From Enoplolaimus lenunculus (Eukaryota; Nematoda; Enoplea; Enoplida; Thoracostomopsidae): 64,000 nt of DNA. Below the pieces are notes generated by a model. That model searched no databases, was not told where the DNA came from, and worked only from the letters and a program-made list of their open reading frames with translations. Below, piece after piece: positions 44,480-58,063 of the stretch (position 1 is its first letter; the number at the start of each line of letters is the position of its first letter). The translations under genes were made by a program, and so were the position numbers. Location: the NCBI GenBank assembly GCA_030248215.1, contig JASANG010003477.1, positions 124,001 to 188,000 of the forward strand. The letters run 5' to 3'.

Positions 44480-47400
44480 TTATTTACTAGTCAAATTTTT
44501 GGTAATTGAAGCGTAACAGTACGGCGTTATGTAGTCGTCCATAAATTGCATATTTTGCGATAAACCATTAAAATCATTCGTACACTCGCTTGAAGGCATG
44601 GTTGATGTTTGATTGTTCAACACTTCAACCTTGGGTACACTTACACCATCACCGTTGTACAACTTGAAACTAGCACACGACAAAGATTTTGCTTTAAACT
44701 GAAATATAAACAAAAATGAATTTACATTTAACTAATTTTTGTGTCAAGTACCCATATTCTCAAATGTAGCGCTTATCACCTGTTGGAGGTAGGTCCTGTA
44801 AATTTCCGAACAAGCCAATGGCGATCGCTAAAAAAGTTGGCACTTTTTATCGCATTTGATTGGTCCTACTTGAGTGCCAAGTTCAATATTTGTAGCTGCC
44901 ATTGTTCGCTTGCTTGAAAACCTATTGGTAACTGATGATAGATGCTACGAAGATTTGGGTATGTGGGCACAGATGTAACCTTTCGCCACCTTACAATACA
45001 TTTGAAAGCAACTCAGATGAAGTTTCTTGAACTTGACATTTTGTTTGAAAGAATAAAATATCAGGTCAGCTTTGCTGTTTTGAAGTATATGTGCTTAAAA
45101 TTGTGTTCTAATATTCCTATATATTAACGTTTTATATTTTGCATTTTTAAAAACAATTTTGAGTTAAAGATTTAAAATATTCAACTTCAATAAAATATTC
45201 AAATAAGACAAATTGTTTCAAAATATCAAATACCCAAAAACGCACAGGAACAATATACCAAGCATCCGTTAAAAATTTACCTGCACATAGTGCACTAAAA
45301 ATTACAATGAGTTGATTAATCAACTCAAAGAGGTGACTAAATAATTTCTGGTTATTTCGAAGTTAATAACAGGAAACATCAACTTGCTCTGAGTTGAATT
45401 AATTCCAAGTGCTTGATTAATTAACTCAAAGTGCGTTCAATCAGCTCAGAATTCTGAGTTCTAAAAACCCTAAGTCAGAGCTCAGGCTTCGATGTTCAAC
45501 TTATTCTGAGTTAAAATCAACTCACTGGAATTTACAGTGCGTTACTGCATGATTACCTTGAATATGTTATGTTCAAACACTAAATCACCACACGTTTGTC
45601 GTTGAAGCCAATTCAAAAGTCCGCCATCATTAGCAATTTGACATATTAATCCTTGCGAACAGTTGTTTAACAAAGTGATAACATCAGGATCTTGAATTAC
45701 CATTTCAGAGCCTGCTTTGCTCAAAACGAGGCATCGAAGATATCTGAAAATATAATCCAACAGAGTCGATATGGTAAAATATTAACAGTATTGATTCTCG
45801 AATTTCGACAGTTATCACTGTAAATTCCAGTGAATTGATTTTAACTCAGAATGAGTTGAATGCACTCAGAAGTCTGAGCTCTGAATTAAAGGTCTATCCG
45901 ATATCAGAATTCTAAATTGAATAAACTCATTTTGAATTAATTACTCAACTCACCAGGAGTTAAATGAGCTCAGAGTGAGTTTATATTTATTGTTATTAAG
46001 TCACAGCTACCAAGAAATAGCTAATTCTCTATCTGAGTTGATTAACTGACTCATTGGAATTTGTAGCGTATTGTTTACTTCAAAAATCACGAAAATTACA
46101 AAGTACGATTATTAACAAAAAACACAGTTATTAAAATTACTCAGACAGCTTTTCACTTTAAGCAGACCTTTTGGTATTTAAATTGGCAACTGAATCGTCG
46201 AAATTGAAAACACTTATTTATTTCGAACATATGACATTTGTGAGCTATCGGTCGAATCGTGCAAAGAGTTGTGTATTATGTTTTATGGGGATGATCACTT
46301 CAGTTGCAGGATACGACCCACAGGCTCGGGCGAGCTTATTTAAACCGAGACGGACGGAAGGGGTCGGGAATCTCTTGTAAGTTCGACGGACCCGTAAAGT
46401 TCAAGCTCGCTAATACGAGCGTTTACTGACACGAAACGAGTCACACACGAGTAATACACAAGTAATACTACAAGTAGGGACTTATGTAAATTACACCAAT
46501 TTGCATATTCGGTACTTTGCCGAAACAAGTTTACGCCTCCGCGTTAACAACGACAAGTTCCGAATAACAAGCGCATTGCCGCGCTATTACATCGGAATCG
46601 GATCGAGGACCATCCCTTACGGAAATGGTATCTTGTCCAACGTTGAGCAGTATCCCATACGACCAGATTAAAATATACAACAAATAACTGCATTATTTTA
46701 GTCAAGCTTCACATGCTTACAATAGCGTTGCCGATTTTAGTTAATACTTTTAATACCAGCACATCTCACAAATCCAACAGACTCTTAAACAAAATTGAAA
46801 ATTTAAAAATACCTCTGAAAAGCGTACAGTACACTGCTTTTTGCGAAGTGTAAAACGAGATTTAAGCTAAAAGTAAAGTACCTGTATACAAGTATTTTTA
46901 AACAACCAAAGTTTAGCGTCAACTTCAACTTTCAACCTTTTGCAAGCTTACTTACTCAATAAAAACTTTCGGATCATCAACCTTGAGAACATCCAAGGAT
47001 GCTTGTTGGCCGCTACTCACAGGTCCATTGCCAGCACCGATTAAGTTATCTCGCTGTCGCGTCTTGCAAGACCCGTCAAACACACCATTTGGCCGTCTGT
47101 CGTAGTTACCCAATAAACAGCCTTGCTCTCTTCCATCGGTACCACAACCATTCTTTCCCTTTGGTCTAACATCGTCACGAGTCAACACGGTGCCGTTCAA
47201 ACTCGGGCCAATTGTCGGTTCAAATCCATTCGTTTGCTTGTTTACTTCGCGACCGTACATTTCACAAGTTTTAAAAGTTGAAAATTTTTGATTCAATTCG
47301 AATCCATTCAAACCGTTTGTGGTTACCGGTGTATTTTGACTATAATTAATACACTGAAATAGGCTATTATTATTAACGTCTTGCGTTAACAAATTACAAT

Positions 47401-50400
47401 TACTTATACGGTTCAGTTTACATGCAGCAAAATTGTGCTCAATTGGTCTACGACCAATATTAGAAATCGCAGTTGCACAAGATCGCCCATGATCCCGTGG
47501 ACTTTGTTTGTAACAGACTGCAAGCGATTGGTTATCTGTCAAATAATCCTTATAATTGACAGAGTCAAAATATGTAGTTTGTGCGTCATTTCTGTTCAAA
47601 ACCATAGGATAACGACTAGATGGTATATGTGCTGAAACGTCATTACCACGTAAACTATTCACAGTAACGGGTTTATTGTAAAAGTTTGAATTGAGTTGCA
47701 GTATATTTGCTGGTTGAGATCGAGAAAGGCATCGGTGAAATTTACTATCACACAAATCACAATTGAGTTCACAAATTGAATTTGGTACTGAGCTTATAGG
47801 GAATACTGTAGACCGTTGACGTTCAGTTATATCGCTTATCGGGCCTTGAATGCTTAAATTAGCTTCAGCACATTTTTGACATATTGCTGTCGTAGGGAAC
47901 AATCGACACAAACATGGTTTTGCATCAGGCTCAGGTTTCGCTATCAAGCCAAATCCTGACGGTTCGACTGTTTGTGGCCGAATATTTGGTGCTAGTACAG
48001 GGTTGGCAACCTCCCGAGCTGGCGTTTGGCCAACGAATAGTGGATAAGTTTGCTGAGAACGAAACGGTATTGTATATGCATTGTTTTCAGTTTCGCTATC
48101 AAAACGCGGATTTGATGCTATTTTACCGTTGAAATTATTTTTCACATATTGAACAGGTTGGCTGGGTAGAATTGTTCCAGGACAGAAAGGAGTTTGCTGA
48201 ACCACACGGCAATTAGCGCTCTGAAGTGAAACCGCACGGGAATCAACGCTTTGAAGTGAAACCGCACGGGATTGACGAAGACTCTCGAATCCAGGATACG
48301 CTGCTGTCTGTTTAGTATCTGTTAGAACTTTACCAGCCACAACGACTTGTTCACCATAAAATCCTGTTTTGATCCTACGGCCAACAACGCTGTCATCACC
48401 CATATAAGTACCCAATCTGTTCAGAGCGTCCTCAGGACTTTTAGATTGCAAAAACTCATTATCCGTAAACTTGCTATTGACAACGCCCTGTTCTCTCTCG
48501 ATTGGATTAGCCTGGTCAAAGTTGAATCGTGTCGCCACAGTGTAATCCGATCCATAGTTAGCGTTAGCTCTTGGCGATACCTCGACTCCAAGATGTCCCA
48601 GCTGATTTGATAGTCTTTCAATTTCATCATTTTGTTTTGGCTTTTCCGCTTCACCGTTCGCTAAAATGGTTTCCCACGAACTGGTGCCAATTTGTGATTC
48701 CAGCTGCCGTTGAATATCTTCCATGGCTTTCAATTCGCATAACTTGTCACTCGATAGAGATGTAATTGTTGAGACGGGGTATTGGTAATTGTTCACAGGC
48801 GTCAGTGCGTTCGGCGGCTGATAAGTAAACATATTTTACAAGTGTATATGTTTTGCAAAACTCACAGCTTCAAACTGCACGTGCAAGTTTGTGCATCTAA
48901 AGCTTGCAACTGCAATTTGGAATTGGAAATTTTCGAAAATGGGTTTCGAAAGTAATTTGCAAACACATGCTGCAGTTGCAGGTTTTGGGTTGTCAAAAAT
49001 TTGAACGTTCAAATTGCAGTTGCAAGTTTGGGATACGAAAGCTTGCATGCTGGGAATGGGGATTTATCAATAAAAATTTACTGTTATTAATGCAAAATAC
49101 TCACAACGATTTAGCATTAATTGCAAAGTATATAGTAAAAATCCAATCAATACTGCACGATAAATGAATTATACGTTTAAAAATTTGTCAGGATTTTCTG
49201 ATTGGAAAAGATACATTTTGTGTTCCGAAATTTTACAGGTTTGAAGCCTGTGTTAAGCAAAGTTTTACAATATTTGGCCCATGTAAAGATCAGAGGCGGA
49301 ACGTGTTTCTGTGAGACTAGAAAAGAGTAAGCTTTAAGCTTTAGACTAATTTTTTTGCTTGGCGTAGGCTTAGGAATATGCTCATTCTTACGCTTACACT
49401 TAGGCTTAGGCTTAGGCGTAGGAATATGCTTATAATACTGTTCCGCCTCTGTTCTTTACATTGGCCCAATATTTTAACATTAATACAATTGCGTTACCTC
49501 ACCATATTTTGTACCGTCATGGCTAGTACATCGGTTGCGAGCTTCAAATGAACCTTTTTTAATGCGAAATTTTCAGCAAGGCAGAGCCGGTGGTGGAATA
49601 CATGCCCCACCCGCCTTATATCCGCCACTGTGCATAAAAACGTATGCCCATGTATAGAACAGGGCCGGATCGTTTCCGACTGGGCTGTAATAGAGTCAGT
49701 TGAAGCTTTAGACTAAATTTTTTTGATTAGACTTAGGCTTAGGCTCAGGCTTAGAAATATGCTTATACTACTATTCCGACCCTGTTATATACATTGGCCG
49801 AAACGTATATGATGGTTTCATGTACAACTCATTTGAGGATCATACTGTAGTGACCCGAATAAGAGAGGAGGGACTGATATTTATTTGGCCTCTCCAGAGG
49901 GTACAACTTCTTGTTATTCGGTTACGGACTGTTATTTATTTGCAACCCGCAATCCGCCACCCTTCGGTACTGATATATCTCCGGTATTGCAATTATCTGT
50001 TGAATTAAACGTTGTTTATCTTGTGGCAATAGCTTGAGCGATAATGCAAGGTTATACTTACGAATGTATATTCAAAATTTAAGTACGCTTTAAAGTTTCA
50101 ATCTCATATTATTTGGTCATGGAGTCATTTATGCGCTATACAATTAGGGATAATTGACGTTTATGTTCTCTAATTAAGGTTTAAGGACTCTATCCGCTTA
50201 CGGACTCTTATTAGAGATACGGACTCCTATTGATTGGGACTCAAAATGGAGAGCCCCGTCTTATTACACCCCTCTTATTCGGGTCACTACAGTACGCGAC
50301 GAATATGTGATATGCTTTTCTATTGGCAAATCTTTCAAAAACCCTTAGAGAAAAACCATGCATACAGGACGAACAGATTCAGAAATAATTATTAGTTTTT

Positions 50401-51874
50401 TTTGTAAATACAAATTTTGTAAGTTTTGCTGCTATTCTTACCATCTCTTCATTCAACCCATCGAACAAGCTTCCAGTATCAGTAGCGTTAACATCTGTGA
50501 GAGACTCAAATTTCGAGCTATTATAGTGATTATATCGGTTACTCAATCCTGATTGGTCCACGTTCGAGTCATTGAAACTTTGTTTGACGTAATGTATTTG
50601 CTCGTCATCGTATTCAGCAGAACCATCACAATTAACGTACGGTTCACTGCGGTTATTGGCTGTTTTAGTTCCTTTTGGTGTCGCCGACGTATGTCCGCCG
50701 GATGTATAGGGTGAGTTATGCGTATGAAGAACAAGTGTCGGTAGTTTGTTCGATTTAGGTTTCTTACGTTTTTTAGATTTTGTCGTATCGTTTACACCAG
50801 CCACCGTCGCAGACACGCCTTGTTGAGCCTAAAAGTTGAGATTCGCAAAAACAAGGCGTTTTTAAACATTGTACAATTTTAAGTAGTAGAACGTTAGTTG
50901 CCAACTCAATATTAATAGAAAGGGGTGTGAATAGAAATTTCACGAGGTGCTGAACGAATAACGTATAATTTATAAGCGGACCTAAACCTTTTTCAGCTGG
51001 TTGTCAATTGTTTACGAGGACTGAAGCTCTGCTTCTCTTTGGCTTAGTAAAGTAAGTGGTTGTGTTTACTGCATTCCAGTTCACAAAGCAGACTACGAAT
51101 AAGTTATATTACGTTTGCTTTAAACCGAAGTTGTCCGTTTGCAGCTCAACGTGGTATTGTGGTAAGCAAGAGCTACAAGTTAGGATTTTGGGTTATACCT
51201 TGCAGCCGGTTTGTCGAAAAATTAATGGTCCACACACCCTTTGCTACTCAAAAATTCTTTTGTCAAAAAATTAAACACATTATATCTTATCCGACGCAGC
51301 TTGCACAGCTGAAGCGAATGGTGTTAAATTTTTCGCCATCAGACAATTGGCTAACGAGTTATTGTCAAAAAACTAATTTGACGCGCTGCGAGCAATTTGG
51401 GACGGCGTCAAATCATTTATTTGACCATAGCTCGTTATGTAATTGTCGAATTGTGGAACATTTCACACCATCGACTCAGGGATTGGGAATAATCGAAAAA
51501 AAACTCGCTAACCCCCCACGGTTACAAGGATAAAGCTTTTTTATACAAATCATTAATAATGTGTTATGGTCTATCGAACTGCGAGTCATTGCATGTATAT
51601 GTTACAAGTTCGTGCAAATTAAACATAAATATAGATAAGTAATAGCTTTAACGTACTCGGGGGGCAGTCCATAAAGCGCCGACGCCGTGTGACAATAATA
51701 TCGCACTGCGCTGTAGAATACGAAAAAATGCTACTCTACGAGTATTACTCTTGCAAACGTTATTATTATTATTATTAGTATTGTTATTATTATTATTATT
51801 ATTATTATCATTATTATCATCATCATTATTATTTATATTATTTTTCTTATTTTTATTATTTTTATTATTTTTAT

Positions 51875-51905
<31 letters not shown>

Positions 51906-54582
51906 TTTATTACTATTATTTTTATTTTTATTATTATTATTAATATTATTATTATTATTATAAAACACATTTCAATAGCTTATTTTTTCGCTGTCGAATT
52001 TACTAAAGATGTTAAAATTTGCCAAAAAATATTAACCTGCAACATTTGATAATCCGGATCAAATCGTATATGACCATGTTCACATTTGCAAGCACAAAAT
52101 CGAAAAATCAACTGATATCCTTTCTTTAGCCATAAATTATGTTGCACAACACCGTCAGTCCAAGTTCGCGCCCGTTGACATCCACTTAAACAAAAAAAAA
52201 CCCATATTCAAGCAATTCTAAGTTAAACAGTACCATACACAGGCCCTCAAACGCAAATTTTCTGCGCAGGTGATGGGGCTGCTCGAACCTACGATGAACC
52301 GATTACCAGCTCGCTGCTCTAACCACTGAGCTACACATCCATGCAAACGTTTTTGCTGCAATGGAGAAAAGTAATCCGGATATCGGGATATGCATAGTGG
52401 CGGTTGGCTTGACATTGTCATTTTCTAAAGGTCAGCAATCAGCATAGAACTGTATCTATATATTTAAATATTTAACTTAAATCTGTTTTAAAATTATGCG
52501 TAAAATTTGTTTTGTTAATTTCGGAGCGTTTCGAAACTAAGTTGGCATGAGTAATAATCGCAATTGGGTATTCTTGATTGTGTACTTACACTGTACAGAA
52601 CCTATCGCAAGTTCAAAATATGGGCCCGTTACTTTAAGGGGCGTTCAGGTTTCTGATGGGTCCATAAAAGAGTACGTTTACAACATTCTAGATCACATTT
52701 TTTTGTTTAGGCTTAGCCTTAGGCTTAGGCTAAGGCTTAGGAACACATTTTTGCAACGCTTAGGCTTAGGCTTAGGAATATGCTTATAATACTGTTCCGC
52801 CCCTGTTCTTTACATTGGCCGAAATATGTAAATCTTGTCTTGCAACATTTGAATCACTTTAGTTAACGCTTTTAAGCATAAAATCTGATTCCAAGCATAT
52901 CAGTAAATACCGTAAAAATGTTTCAATAACGGCGTTGTCACCAACCGTTACAGTAGATTGCTGAGAAATCTGCTAACCTGTGAAACCCATTCGCTCTACT
53001 AAATCCTAGAATTTGTATACTCCGGTCAGCATCTATAGAAACGTGCACTATAGGTATCCGCAATTTGAAATTGTAATAATCGCGTAAACATTTATACATT
53101 GTCAGTTAAGCAGTACCATATAAGAGCCGTTCTATTGAATGCAAACAGAAAACAATTTGCTACGAGAATGAAATAGTGGTATTATTTTGTCATATTACGG
53201 AAAAACCATCTATTGGATTCCCAGGTGTGCCAATTGGCAGTGGTCACTAATGTCTATGTCAAAGTGGCTCGATAAGAGTTTTGCGTTTCACATGTCCTTA
53301 TATATGTCAAAAAAAAAAAAAACACCCAAAACCCAAAACCCCCCCCTTGATCTATTAACCACTGAGCTACACAGCCATGCAAACTTTTCGCTGCAATGGG
53401 GAAAATGTATATTAATCCGAGGACCGATAATTGAAAACTATGTGTTGATATGCTACACATGCCATGCATTTGCAACTAAAAGTACTTAAGATTCCAGAAA
53501 TGAAATCGTCTACCTGCCGTGAGTAGTTGCATGAATCAACACTTTTTCCCACGCTTCGTAACAATCCAAATGAATGAACGGTGATTCGGGACAACTGGCA
53601 TTGCTACAATTGAATTTAAGCGCATCTTTAGGCGGCTTGTCTGGATCGATATTTTCACCTGAAACAAGCGTCATTTATAAATTTAAATACACCAGCATCC
53701 TATAGAAAGCTTATATGTGACAAATTAGAGACATCCACATCCTACAATATTTTATAAGTAAATTAAAATTTAATTTCGCATTTTGTTGCGAATTGCAACG
53801 ATACAAATAAAATACTGAAATCGAACTTTTCTAAAATTTAAAATTAGGATGTGAATGATCAGAGAAAGTCATGAGAAGTTCAGATAAGCAACAGCGTTCG
53901 AAATCTGCCCATTATGAGCGAACGCCGGGTGGACAACAACGGGACCTAATTGACATTGAAACAACAAAGGTTTATAGTAAATCCAGCGTGGTATATATAA
54001 CACCGCTCTGGTTGACAAGTCACAACTACAGGAAACAGTGAGGTTCTGGAATAACTCTCACGATGCTATCTCATATATACGAAAGAGTTGGTCAATTAGC
54101 CCAATAAGGTCCAATGTATAAGAGACGTTTTTGGCGTTCATTTGTACACGTCCAATATTAACAAAAAATTCGAAAAAAACGTTTTGAAGAAAATGATTCT
54201 GTATTTATTGTTCTTGCAATCTTTGGCGAATGTAAAAGAACAGGGGCGGAACAGTATCATAACCATATTCCTAAGCCAAAGTCTAAGCCTAAACCTAAGC
54301 CTAAGCGTAACAATAAGGATATTCCTAAACGTAAGCGGAAACCAAACGCCTAATCAAAGCAAAAAAATTAGTCTAAAGCTTAAGCTTACTCTATTGCAGT
54401 CCCATAGAGCAACGTTCCGACCGATTTTAGGATGCTGCTAATATTAGTGGGCAAAGCTTACCAGATAAGCAACCGTTCGGGCAATTGCAACCGACTGTTC
54501 CTTTTTTGATATTGTTATCTGAGCCAGCTTCAAGGTCAGTAGTTGTTTTACTTGTTGTAATTTTCGTTTTTTTCTTGCCCAT
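44480..54582 (-). CDS. HECA: Headcase (HECA)-like protein, 7 exons
   Basis: Exons: 54582-54462, 53658-53514, 52184-52037, 50828-50442, 48817-46956, 45743-45557, 44698-44480. The sum is 3069 nt (1022 aa) with matching phases. Headcase is known in fly and human as a cytoplasmic regulator of differentiation and proliferation, with no enzyme activity assigned. Residues 30-138 match the conserved N-terminal headcase domain: CNCPNGC, then FNCSNASCP...HLDCYEAWE, then RARTWTDG, LWLKKGY and FRFCACKCEHGHI. This parallels human HECA (MHLQCFYEWE, RARSW, WTKKGYDLAFRFCSCRCGQGHL). A lysine-rich stretch (KSKKRKKPKS) follows at about 152. The 1.86 kb exon encodes a polar Asn/Ser/Gln-rich region with scattered cysteines and no domain I recognise. 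The C-terminal 135 residues also look diverged. The start ATG has A at -3 and G at +4; an in-frame ATG lies 27 bases upstream. The N-terminal assignment is firm, and joining to the later exons rests on splice phase. Confidence 0.85.
45293..45539. mobile_element. Family A MITE beside a HECA-like donor
   Basis: CACTAAAAATTACAATGAGT to CTGGAATTTACAGTG. On the minus strand it starts 17 bases after the exon at 45743-45557, just past the GTAATC donor. Confidence 0.8.
45816..46068. mobile_element. Family A MITE in the HECA-like gene
   Basis: CACTGTAAATTCCAGTGAATT to TTGGAATTTGTAGCG minus a base; lies upstream of the exon at 45743-45557. Confidence 0.8.
48861..49055. mobile_element. GCAAGTT-family element, partial, at a HECA-like acceptor
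   Basis: TGCAAGTTTGTGCATCT and repeated TTGCAACTGCAATTTG / AAATTGCAGTTGCAAG words. It begins about 45 bases from the 1.86 kb exon (48817). Confidence 0.65.
49276..49467. mobile_element. TTAGGC-core element
   Basis: GGCCCATGTAAAGATCAGAG to CTCTGTTCTTTACATTGGCCC minus one base; short hexamer core. Confidence 0.85.
49646..49799. mobile_element. TTAGGC-core element, short
   Basis: GCCCATGTATAGAACAGGGC to CCCTGTTATATACATTGGCC. Only two or three hexamers remain. It sits 47 bases from the GTGACCC element that follows. Confidence 0.8.
49847..50292. mobile_element. GTGACCC-family MITE, about 446 bp
   Basis: GTAGTGACCCGAATAAGAG to CCTCTTATTCGGGTCACTAC, the best-preserved ends in the window. Interior as at 25096-25529. 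Confidence 0.85.
51760..51962. repeat. ATT/TTA microsatellite in a HECA-like intron
   Basis: About 200 bases of TTA-type triplets with TTTTTA interruptions. The poly-Asn and poly-Leu reading frames over it are artefacts. Confidence 0.95.
52269..52340 (-). repeat. tRNA-like repeat, second copy
   Basis: On the minus strand GGATGTGTAGCTCAGTGG then GGTAATCGG and GTAGGTTCGAGC. D arm pairs; the other stems are weak. A third truncated copy is at 53347-53379. Confidence 0.5.
52621..52819. mobile_element. TTAGGC-core element with two different end types
   Basis: The left end is the GTTACTTTAAGGGGCG type; the right end is the CCCCTGTTCTTTACATTGGCC type. It looks like a chimera of two subfamilies. Confidence 0.7.
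54228..54425. mobile_element. TTAGGC-core element beside HECA-like exon 1
   Basis: GAATGTAAAAGAACAGGGGC at the left; GCTTACTCTATTGCAGTCCC and AACGTTCCGACCG at the right. About 37 bases after the first exon's donor side (54462). Confidence 0.7.
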
Positions 54583-57130
54583 CTTGTTCGAGTACAAAAC
54601 ATATGTCAAATTTGGTTGTTATACAGATTTTGGCCAATGTATAGATGAAGGGGTTAATACCAAACCAAAAGTGGAAAAACTATGTTCAGGAGTACAGATT
54701 GCTCTGGTTCTTTTTGGTACCTAAACCTTTTTTCCGAGATTTTCTGTTCAGTTCCTTAAAACTTTTTTCTGTGTTTTTTCTTGGTTCGGTTTGGTAAACC
54801 TTTCTCCATGCGTTTACTTGGTTTTATTCGGTAACTTCTGTCCCAGTGTTTTCTTGGTACATTTCGATGGAATTTTTGTTTCAGTATTTCCTTAACTCGG
54901 TTCGGTGAAGCGTTGTTCTGACCATTTCCTTGGTTCAGTTGATAGTTGAAACAGCTTTCTGCAGTATTTTTCTGACTATTCGGACTTGTAGCCCTTCGAT
55001 CTTAGTCAACGAAAACCATCTCCTCTTGAAAAGTTTTCAGCCCTTATAGCACGGTGAGCTGGCAACGGGCCTGCGAGTATTTTCTTGGTTCGGTTTGGTG
55101 AAATTTTATTTCAAGCGTCTTGCTTCGGTTTAAAACGAGATACCAAATACCATTTTACTGTTGAACCCTGGTACAAAACTTTATTTCGGATCCCTTTGAC
55201 CCTGATATTTGTCCAGTTATAAAAACTAGGCTGCATTTCAAATTTAAAACAGTTTCGTTTTTTACAAATCATGCTATACGCACGTAGTAAATACGAATAA
55301 ACTCAATCAGTTACGATTTTGACTTACCATAATCGAAATTTACAGAATTCTCCCGAAATGAAAAGTTTTACCCAACTCAACCAAGGATGAACTGAGAAAA
55401 AGTACAAAACTGAGCCAATATAAAAAATCGAAAAAACTTTTTACCAACTGAACCAAGCGAAACCGCTAAAAAACCTTTATTGAACCGAACCAAGAAAAAA
55501 ACTCGGGAAACGATTTACCGAATCCCGTTATTTCTATATCGAAACGTTAACGGATACCGATTTTTAGCGGAAACGGAAAAAGATATCCGGTCACACCCTG
55601 GCGCGTACTTAGCTTTCTGTTGTTCAGGGCATAGTTTTCCACGTCTGACTCGATAGCTTCTTATCTATACATGGGCCAAATTTTTTACAAAATCTAATAA
55701 ACTATACAATATTCTTTAACGGTTGCTAAACCCATTTCCATGTTATATATTTTGCTTGGCCGGAAAAACAGAAGCTACCCTATCTTCGGCTTAAAAATAA
55801 ACTGCAATAATATACATCCTTCGAACAAGACCGGTGATAAGGGGTGAGATAGCTAACGAAACTTGTTTGCCTAATTTGGAAAGTATCAGTCGATGTTCTA
55901 TAAAAATGTATAAAAATTGTGCTTCGCGCATATTAAGAAAACACCTTTTTTGGTTTTCAAACAAATCCTGTGACAATAGTAAGTAGGCTAACTGCATAAA
56001 CTTTTTGGTTACTTTCCAGCCGGCGTTTGCTCAAAAATGGTACGATTTTAAAAATTGTCACACAGTTGAGCTTAGCACAACCTGCCCTGGTCATTTAACG
56101 ACCAAATTTGAATTTTTAAAAAAATTGATTTTTAAGGTACCAAGGACCAACATACCCACAAATTTATATACCATACGACGCAGCCTGCTGAGCTGACTCC
56201 AATTGTGTTAAATTTTCTACAGTAAAACCTCTGATAATGAGGTATGGTCAAATTAACTGATTTGGCGCCGTTCCAAATCGTTGGCAGCGTTCCAAATCAG
56301 ATATTTGATCATAAACCGTAGCCAGACGTTTGACTGTCGAAAATTTAACTCACTTGAACACAGCTTCACAAGCTGCATGCGGAGAATGACCAGAGGATGT
56401 TACGACAAGCTCAAATATACAAAATTTTTTAAAATCCAACCATATGTGAGCAAATGCTGCTGGTAGATAACCGAAAAAACCAAAAAAATTTGGGCATGCC
56501 CTCATAGGTTCTTCACAGAATGCAACCGAAGGTGAAAAATACGGAAGCCGGAGGTCAACGAAACTTGTCGGAGCCGGGAGTCGGTAGAAACCAGGTAGTA
56601 AAAATGATGGTTAATTAGTTAATCTTAGCCAATATCTGCAATATGTTAATTTTAAAATAGTCAATCGGCCGAAAAAAATTTTCAGTTAACATTTGAGGTA
56701 AAAATTTCAAAACCAAGAACACGTCATCTTCTGCTTTTTGACCCATTTTGCCCAAAAACGCTATTTAAGCTGGCCTACCAATACCTTTAAATAACTTCCT
56801 GAAGTTTGGATTGCCAAATTTACAGCCTCTCTAGATCCACGTCTAAATATGTGAAAAATTAATAAAATTTGCAACGAGTAATTTCAACGCCAGTTCAAAA
56901 ACCCTAAACAAATTCACACTTGTTTATAAAATTATAGTAACAGATCTCGCAATTATATTAAATGGCAGGTTTGACAAATTGTCCGTTGCGAATAGTCGTC
57001 ATATTAAAGTTTTTTATACAAGTTATTCACATTTATATGTGCAGCTGAGAGGAATAAAAACCGTGCCAAAATTCTTATAACATCGTTTGTATATGAAATT
57101 TCAAAAAATGCAAAACTGCATTAAAATTAT

Positions 57131-57331
57131 CGCCCATGTTAATAGTTTTAGGGACGTCCAGGTTTCTGGCAGGCCTGTAAAAAAGTAGGTTTAGATTCTA
57201 GATTACATTTTTCTGTTTAGGCTTAAGCTTAGGTTTAGGCTTAGGCTTAGGAACACACCTTTGCAACACTTAGGCTTAGGCTTAGTACTACGCTTAATCT
57301 ATTGTTACGGCCCTAAAAGTAACATTGGCTA
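57131..57331. mobile_element. TTAGGC-core element, GGGACGTCCAGG type
   Basis: GCCCATGTTAATAGTTTTAGG to GGCCCTAAAAGTAACATTGGC minus one base; core with GAACACACCTTTGCAACAC. Confidence 0.75.
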
Positions 57332-58063
57332 AAATTATTGTAGATTTTTGTCAGTAAAATTTGCAAGGCACTACTATAAAACAGACATCTGCACCGACGC
57401 TGGGGCAAATATATATTGAGCAAAACTAAAATAATTTGCCTGATTAAAAATGAAACCGGACACTATATACCTACTAGCTTCTAAAACGAGATTCAAAGCT
57501 TAAATAGTAGACAGTTTATACAAGCCAGCCAAGCGGATACAATGTACACAACCGCCATGAACGTTGCTTTGTTTAGATAGGATCATGTTTAAGTTTACGA
57601 AACAAATTGCAATTTTTATATACTTACAACAAACTTTGAAACAACATGAACATTAATTATCAGTTTTACGGAAACTAAAATACAATAAAGTTGTCAGCCA
57701 TATTTAGTCACAATGTGTCATCAGCGGGGTGCAACCGGAATTACAATTTACCGGAACCGGAATTTGAAAAAATAACCGAAAACGGAAAATGAAAAATACA
57801 TGCCGTCGAAAAATTCATTTTAATTTTTTCGCGATATATATTGTTGGTGAAATAACCCTAGTTAGAGATAGGTATTCACTTTATCTGGTGGTGTATTTTA
57901 AATTTTTATAATCCACGGAAGAGAAATCTAGGGTACCAGATAAAAAGAGTTTTTCAGTTCTGGATCCAAAAATAGCACAGACCGACTGATGTATAATATA
58001 CCAAAATTCTAAAACTTATGCCATATTCCAGTGGTATATTTAGAATTTACCATTAGCAGAAAA

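Noticed and set aside
50379-50552. Extension of the HECA-like exon 4 ORF past 50442
   Set aside because: A GTAAGA donor follows the GAAGAGATG codons, and the phase agrees with the next exon at 48817, so the extension is intron.
51060-51533. 157-codon plus-strand ORF
   Set aside because: No domain, and related sequence at 56000-56465 is not open in the same way; it looks like a dispersed repeat in a HECA-like intron.
51648-51968. Poly-Asn and poly-Leu ORFs
   Set aside because: ATT microsatellite read in two directions.
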